Assembly: GCA_964404765.1 (NCBI GenBank)
Contig: CAYOLL010000101.1
Coordinates: 1-20,569, forward strand
Source of the DNA: CAYOLL01 sp964404765 [NCBI: uncultured Gemmatimonadota bacterium]
GTDB lineage: Bacteria > 4572-55
Direction of reading: 5' to 3'
DNA: 20,569 nt
Position 1 is the stretch's first letter. Each line of letters opens with the position of its first letter. The notes beneath the pieces are model-generated. The model had not been told where the DNA came from. It made no database searches and was given only the letters and a program-made list of their open reading frames with translations. A program made the translations under genes and the position numbers. Shown one piece after another: positions 17,418 to 20,569 of the stretch.

Positions 17418-17520
17418 AAAAAACTCCCGCAAAGATTCAGAAAAGAAACTGGAAACAAGCGCTCCCAGACCACCATAGAATGGGGATTTGCCGCGCAATC
17501 TGCGCCCAAATTACTGTAAA

Positions 17521-17549
17521 ATAATAGGCTAAATCGCTGGAATTGTCAA
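17521..17549 (-). promoter_or_regulatory. Strong sigma-70-type promoter for the M23 gene
   Basis: On the minus strand, TTGACA (17544-17549) and TATTAT (17521-17526) are spaced exactly 17 bp apart. The expected start near 17514 leaves a leader of about 97 nt before the TTG start at 17417. This is one of the best consensus promoters in the window and supports the downstream choice of start codon. Confidence 0.65.
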
Positions 17550-17614
17550 CATTAAATTGTGCGGTGTGGCAAATTCTATAAATCTATGCGCTGAACCCGC
17601 GCACGCATTCCGTT

Positions 17615-18508
17615 TCATTGGGTGAGATATTTTTCAACTTCCGCAGCAGGCAGATTTGTAATTTCGGTTATAGACGTCGCGTCAAAACCGCGCGCTTGCA
17701 ATTGCCGGATTGTCTGCCGCAACTTAAGTTCTGTGGCAGTCGCTTTTTGCTCGGCTTCCGTCGCTTTTTGTTCTGCTTCCGTCGCTTTTCGCTCGGCCTC
17801 CGTCGCTTTTTGCTGCAGCGCATGTACACTGTAAAGAAACATAGTGCGGTTGATCTGCATATCATATTCTTCCCGAGTTAAGCCTGCCGTATTAGCCATC
17901 TGAAAAGCTTGCTGAATGGACGGCTCCGCCGCCAGCGACTCCGGAATATATTCCAAACTACCGGCATTCTTCACGAAAAATATCCACTTGTCAATAATAG
18001 TCATCAATTCCGATTCAGTCTTCAGAAACTTTGGCAGTTCGATGAAGATCAATTCGATATCGCCGCTGTATTCGATCAACTCCTCTTTTTCCAACAGGCG
18101 AAAATAGCTGATCACTTTTTTAAATTCGGGAAACATCTCAAAATCGGTAATGGTCAGAGCAATCACCGGCTCCAGCTTGGGGTAGGGCAGCCCCGAATCC
18201 AGTTGCACGGCATAGGCTTTGGCCGCATTGTAAAGCACGCGCTTTTCAAAACCGTCCAGATTCAGTATCTGCATCTCGATAATTATCCGCTGCCCGTTGG
18301 ACAAAACGGCTTTCACATCCACGTATGAATCCTTCATCCCTTTCAGCAGTGGAATTTGATACGGGTCCGAGATCATTAAATCGGTGATCGCACTGCCGTC
18401 GTCGAAGCGGATCATGGCATTGAGAAAGCTCAGCAGGATGTCTTTCGATTGCTCGGAGCCAAACACTTTCTTAAAAGCGAAATCGGTGCGAACGTCTAAA
18501 AAATGCAT
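17615..18508 (-). CDS. Rpn-family PD-(D/E)XK nuclease / putative transposase
   Basis: This 297-aa protein belongs to the Rpn/YhgA-like, PD-(D/E)XK family of recombination-promoting nucleases or transposase-like proteins. Residues 1-20 carry the family opening (LDVRTDFAFKKVFG). The nuclease core is visible as Asp64 in SYVDVKA and Glu78-x-Gln80 in IIIEMQ, with the RVLYNAAKAYAVQL helix following. Residues about 225-262 are a coiled coil built from a seven-residue KATEAEQ repeat, encoded by a 21-bp tandem repeat. A small C-terminal tail (FDATSITEITNLPAAEVEKYL) looks like the short HTH-like end common in this group. The ATG has a near-perfect AGGAGG site. The frame is intact. Such genes are often multi-copy and mobile, and a nearby decayed IS is consistent with a recombination-prone region. 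Confidence 0.88.
   Translation of the reverse strand: MHFLDVRTDFAFKKVFGSEQSKDILLSFLNAMIRFDDGSAITDLMISDPYQIPLLKGMKDSYVDVKAVLSNGQRIIIEMQILNLDGFEKRVLYNAAKAYAVQLDSGLPYPKLEPVIALTITDFEMFPEFKKVISYFRLLEKEELIEYSGDIELIFIELPKFLKTESELMTIIDKWIFFVKNAGSLEYIPESLAAEPSIQQAFQMANTAGLTREEYDMQINRTMFLYSVHALQQKATEAERKATEAEQKATEAEQKATATELKLRQTIRQLQARGFDATSITEITNLPAAEVEKYLTQ
17739..17818. repeat. 21-bp tandem repeat inside the Rpn-family gene
   Basis: There are about 3.8 copies of a 21-bp unit (GTCGCTTTTTGCTCGGCTTCC and variants) at 17739, 17760, 17781 and 17802. On the minus strand each unit encodes seven residues (KATEAEQ-like), so gain or loss of units would change only coiled-coil length. Confidence 0.9.
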
Positions 18509-18816
18509 AATAGCCTCCTGTTTAGAGTGGGCGCATGATTACCTGACTGAAGATATGTAGATTTCCAAATAGCATCAATACATTTTTTGCCTTGTCCAAA
18601 AGGGTACAATTGCATAAAATGTGGCTGTCGAAACTGAAGTTTCTGTAAACAGTTGGGGTCAATCGCAGTAATTGCTCAAAAAGTGATGAGTGCAACCAAA
18701 GTAATGCGTTCATAATCCCTTGTCAAATCATTTGATACGCATGGCGGGCATAGAATTTTGTCTTGAATTTTTCCCTGAATTTGTTTATTGTTAAACCGTG
18801 TACTCTCAACAGTTGC
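18509..18816. other. Gene-free stretch between the Rpn-family gene and the decayed transposase
   Basis: This stretch holds no credible gene. The only minus-strand frame of note, 18522-18713, has no family similarity or ribosome site. It contains the likely Rpn promoter and, probably, the left end of the decayed IS, although I cannot fix its boundary. A CAAATCATTTG palindrome lies near 18723. Confidence 0.5.
18550..18578 (-). promoter_or_regulatory. Possible promoter for the Rpn-family gene
   Basis: On the minus strand, TTGATG (18573-18578) and TATCTT (18550-18555) are 17 bp apart, about 40 bp upstream of the ATG. It is a moderate match only. Confidence 0.3.
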
Positions 18817-18847
18817 TTGACAAGACATTTGGAGTTAATTATTTTTG
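18817..18847 (+). promoter_or_regulatory. Consensus promoter driving the decayed transposase
   Basis: TTGACA at 18817-18822 is followed after 17 bp by TATTTTTG (18840-18847). That sequence fits both a sigma-70 -10 and the Bacteroidota TAnnTTTG box. A second extended -10 (TGTTATAAT, 18856-18864) lies just downstream. The promoter reads toward the transposase remnant and may be an IS-borne promoter that now transcribes downstream DNA. Confidence 0.55.
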
Positions 18848-18908
18848 TGGGTGCATGTTATAATTTTTAGTTCTGAATTTACAAGAAAGGAATCTGTTAA
18901 CTTTTTGA

Positions 18909-19826
18909 AAACAAATAAAAAAACTGAAGAAAAAATCCAGTCGGCATCAATCCGAATCGCGCCGGCGCTGGATTGATCGACAAGAAGCGCGGCGGCAAAA
19001 ATATGCGGGGCGCTGGAAACATTCGGATCGTCGCCGGGACGCTTTTATTGAAATGCGATATCGGTTTAAGGCGGTCAAACATTACCGGATATTGCGTCAG
19101 TCCGGTATAAGCGGGCAGGAAGCAGCGCGTCAAACCGGTCAGCTGTTCGGCGGATACTCCGTTGAAAGCATCCGTCGCTTTGAACGGCTGTATCGCCTGG
19201 GTGGCAAGCGGGCGTTGCTTCCATTACCAACAGCGGTCGTATCCGCCCAAAACGCCGTTGGAAGTTGTCGAAGTTATTTTGCTGTTTCGCCGGCGGTTTC
19301 ATTGGGGCGGTAACCGCATTGCGGCGGAACTCAAGGCACGGCAGATTTATCCCATCTCGCCGCAAGGCGTCTACAATGTTCTGAGACGTTATCGCTGCCG
19401 CACCCGGACCTATCACCCGGTCGCCGTCCGCAAAGGTATTCTCTACCGTCGTTACGAAGCGCCTCGCAAAAACGATTTGTGGCATTTGGACTTTGCCGGG
19501 CCGTTTACCGATGCCGACGGACACAAGCTATATGCCCTGATCGTCATTGACGATTATTCCCGTTTCCTGCTCGACATCATTGTCTGCGACTCGCTGGAAA
19601 CGCAACCCGTGTGCGATCATTTGCAACGGTTGTTCGACCAATACGGCAAACCCGCTCGCATCATGACCGATAACGGCCGAACTTTTACTTCCGTTTGGGA
19701 AGACGGCCGACATCGGTTTACCGACTTCCTTCATCAAAATGGAATTGAACACAAATCGATTCAACCCCTTTATCCGGAAGCCAATGGTAAAGCCGAAGCC
19801 GCCGTCAAAATTGTCAAAAAAGAAGT
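18909..19826 (+). pseudogene. IS481-like DDE transposase, frameshifted and 3'-truncated
   Basis: This is the remains of a single integrase-core transposase split over two frames. Frame one (open from 18909, first ATG 19053) encodes a basic N-terminus and a helix-turn-helix (AVKHYRILRQSGISGQEAAR ... RRFERLYRLGGKRALLP). The homologous reading then continues in the next frame from about 19230 (QQRSYPPKTPLEVVEVILLFRRRF). That half carries the catalytic core: Asp in LWHLDFAGPF, Asp in IMTDNGRTF and Glu in NGKAEAAVK. The shift lies near 19215-19245. No A6G-type slippery site is visible there, so decay is likelier than programmed frameshifting. The protein stops matching soon after KIVKKE, just past the catalytic Glu, and the usual C-terminal YN/RPH segment is missing. 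The DNA then joins the tail of an unrelated surface-protein gene. No good start codon with ribosome site is seen for the 5' part. Confidence 0.8.
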
Positions 19827-19988
19827 GATAGCGCCATTACCGGCGCGGTCAGCCCGTTCTCCATGTTCGGCAACGGTGGCATTGTGCCGACGATGGGCGA
19901 GTGGGCGCTGATGATTATGACGCTGATGTTCCTGAGCTTGGGCACGGTGGCGTTACGGCGTTATGCGCCCGCCAAAGTCAATGCGTAA
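19827..19988 (+). pseudogene. Orphan IPTL-CTERM sorting tail of a surface protein
   Basis: An open frame ending at TAA 19986-19988 reads DSAITGAVSPFSMFGNGG, then VPTMGEWALMIMTL, a hydrophobic segment and the basic end LRRYAPAKVNA. This is the IPTL-CTERM anchor: an IPTLxEW-type motif, one transmembrane helix and a basic tail, thought to be handled by an exosortase-like sorting enzyme. Only the last ~54 residues remain. The 5' part of the gene has been replaced by the transposase remnant. The tail may derive from a paralogue of the DUF4215 gene that begins at 20383, since such Cys-rich repeat proteins often carry this anchor; that link is inference. Confidence 0.75.
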
Positions 19989-19992
19989 AGCC

Positions 19993-20076
19993 AACCCTTG
20001 CGAAGGTTAAACTTGTTGCGGAAATCAATATTCTCAGGATTTTCGCAAACTTACAGACGGGAACCTTCGCAAGGTT
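19993..20076. repeat. Paired inverted palindromes with inner stem (AACCTT/AAGGTT)
   Basis: The left copy, AACCCTTGCGAAGGTT at 19993-20008, and the right copy, AACCTTCGCAAGGTT at 20062-20076, are near-palindromes and near reverse complements of each other. Between them an 11-bp arm (TTGCGGAAATC, 20016-20026) pairs with GATTTTCGCAA (20038-20048) with one mismatch. The whole 84-bp block is therefore a nested inverted repeat. It lies directly after the stop of the IPTL tail. Confidence 0.75.
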
Positions 20077-20089
20077 AGCCAACGATTAT

Positions 20090-20127
20090 TGCGAAATCTG
20101 CAATCCTAAATCTGCAATCTGAAATGC
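20090..20127. repeat. Short direct repeats of an AAATCTGCAATC unit
   Basis: About 2.6 copies of a 14-bp unit (GAAATCTGCAATCC and close variants) lie between the palindrome block and the terminator. It is a simple non-coding tandem repeat with no visible function. Confidence 0.6.
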
Positions 20128-20164
20128 AAAAAACCGGAGGCGAGCAATCGCTTCCGGCTTTTTT
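20128..20164 (+). terminator. Strong bidirectional intrinsic terminator
   Basis: The arms CCGGAGGCGA (20134-20143) and TCGCTTCCGG (20148-20157) pair over 10 positions with one G-T pair, closed by a GCAA tetraloop. A run of six A precedes the stem and a run of T follows it (20159-20164), so it can stop transcription in either direction. It separates the decayed IS and IPTL tail from the next gene. Confidence 0.9.
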
Positions 20165-20167
20165 GCT

Positions 20168-20196
20168 TTGACAGGCAATTTAAAGATATGTATATT
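20168..20196 (+). promoter_or_regulatory. Consensus promoter for the DUF4215-type gene
   Basis: TTGACA (20168-20173) and TATATT (20191-20196) are separated by exactly 17 bp, starting 3 bp after the terminator T-run. The expected transcription start near 20203 gives a leader of about 180 nt. Confidence 0.65.
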
Positions 20197-20202
20197 CTTG
20201 GG

Positions 20203-20382
20203 ATTCCGGTTGCCGATTAGGAACGTCGATTAAATAAATTTGGGTTTTCAGTGTCATTGTGGTGGGCATCGCCCAGCCCAGCCCACAGTTGTAGGTGGAT
20301 TCCACGATGTTATTGAATATAACATGTTGATAAATATTGTATTGTGACTTATCTATAAAATCTACTTTCTTGGGAGGTTGTA
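20203..20382 (+). promoter_or_regulatory. Structured 5' leader of the DUF4215-type gene
   Basis: This long untranslated leader holds three clean hairpins in a row: TGGGC ATC GCCCA (20263-20275), GTGG ATT CCAC (20295-20305) and ATGTTAT TGAAT ATAACAT (20307-20325). The gene's GGGAGG site (20372-20377) lies outside these stems. I recognise no known riboswitch. Confidence 0.4.
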
Positions 20383-20569
20383 ATGTTTGGTTTGTTTTAC
20401 AGAACGGTAATTTTGACATCGATACTTTCGTTGGCGTTTGCGGTATCAACATTTGCTGTATGTCCGAATGGTATTGTTGATCCGGGCGAGACCTGTGATG
20501 ACAACAACGGTACAAATGGCGACGGCTGCGACGACGGCGCGGGGGGCAATTGCACCGTTAGCGCCTGCG
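20383..20569 (+). CDS. DUF4215 / Cys-rich-repeat secreted protein, 5' part (runs off window)
   Basis: The first 62 codons of a secreted protein are present. A signal peptide (YRTVILTSILSLAFAVSTFA) follows the ATG, which has a GGGAGG ribosome site 5 bp upstream. The mature protein opens CPNGIVDPGETCDDNN, then GTNGDGCDDG, the signature of the DUF4215 or Myxococcales-type Cys-rich repeat (GxVDPGETCDDGNxxxGDGC). These are extracellular, disulfide-rich repeats of unknown function, often found in tandem on surface proteins with C-terminal anchors. The 3' end is outside the window, so length and anchor are unknown. Confidence 0.85.
   Translation, partial: MFGLFYRTVILTSILSLAFAVSTFAVCPNGIVDPGETCDDNNGTNGDGCDDGAGGNCTVSAC

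Noticed and set aside
17739-17818. Short regular repeats that might suggest a CRISPR array
   Set aside because: The 21-bp units are directly abutting with no spacers and lie in frame inside a gene.
18522-18713. 63-codon minus-strand frame upstream of the Rpn-family gene
   Set aside because: It has no ribosome site or recognisable domain, and it covers the probable promoter of the Rpn-family gene.
19215-19245. Programmed frameshift in the IS481-like transposase
   Set aside because: No slippery heptamer or A-run is present at the crossover, and the gene is also truncated, so decay is simpler.
20180-20515. 111-codon minus-strand frame at the right end
   Set aside because: It runs antisense to the signal peptide of the DUF4215-type gene and across its leader hairpins, with a composition unlike a real protein.

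Overview
The window looks like accessory and cell-envelope DNA from an uncultured bacterium of the Fibrobacterota-Chlorobiota-Bacteroidota (FCB) superphylum. Calditrichota or KSB1-like lineages are my best guess. The evidence is a secreted protein ending in a type IX-like sorting tail (NYPNPF motif), a surface lipoprotein with an acidic stretch right after the lipid-bearing Cys, concatenated LamG and HYDIN/ASH-type repeats, an IPTL-CTERM tail and orphan bacterial microcompartment (BMC) shell genes. No rRNA, tRNA or housekeeping marker is present, so the taxonomy is an inference.

Layout. (1) 20-964, minus strand: an apparently intact IS1595-family (ISXO2-like) transposase. (2) 1221-2436, plus strand: a tight three-gene operon with two EutN/CcmL-type pentameric shell proteins and an ACT-domain protein whose N-terminal helix resembles an encapsulation peptide. 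No shell hexamer or signature enzyme is in the window. (3) 2456-17417, minus strand: five genes in one direction. In transcription order they are an M23 metallopeptidase with a signal peptide (TTG start, very good promoter), a 1674-aa secreted protein with 12 ASH/HYDIN repeats and two cohesin-like modules, a NYN/LabA-type PIN-nuclease-like protein whose stop overlaps the start of an NtrC-type sigma-54 activator, and a 1226-aa lipoprotein with a carboxypeptidase-regulatory-like domain and five LamG domains. (4) 17615-18508, minus strand: an Rpn/PD-(D/E)XK nuclease-family transposase-like protein with an in-frame 21-bp tandem repeat. (5) 18817-19988, plus strand: a decayed IS481-like transposase with a strong promoter, a frameshift and a lost C-terminus, joined directly to the orphan IPTL-CTERM tail of a surface-protein gene. 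(6) 19993-20569: paired palindromes, a strong bidirectional terminator, a consensus promoter, a structured 5' leader of about 180 nt and the start of a DUF4215/Cys-rich-repeat secreted protein that runs off the window.

How the genes fit together. The M23 peptidase, ASH protein and LamG lipoprotein are all exported and probably concern the cell wall and surface. The NYN and NtrC-type pair is translationally coupled and is the most unusual functional pairing. The BMC trio is probably a satellite or a broken end of a larger BMC locus, with the IS just upstream. Two gene-free spots carry the same design of paired inverted palindromes, which looks like a lineage-specific dispersed element.
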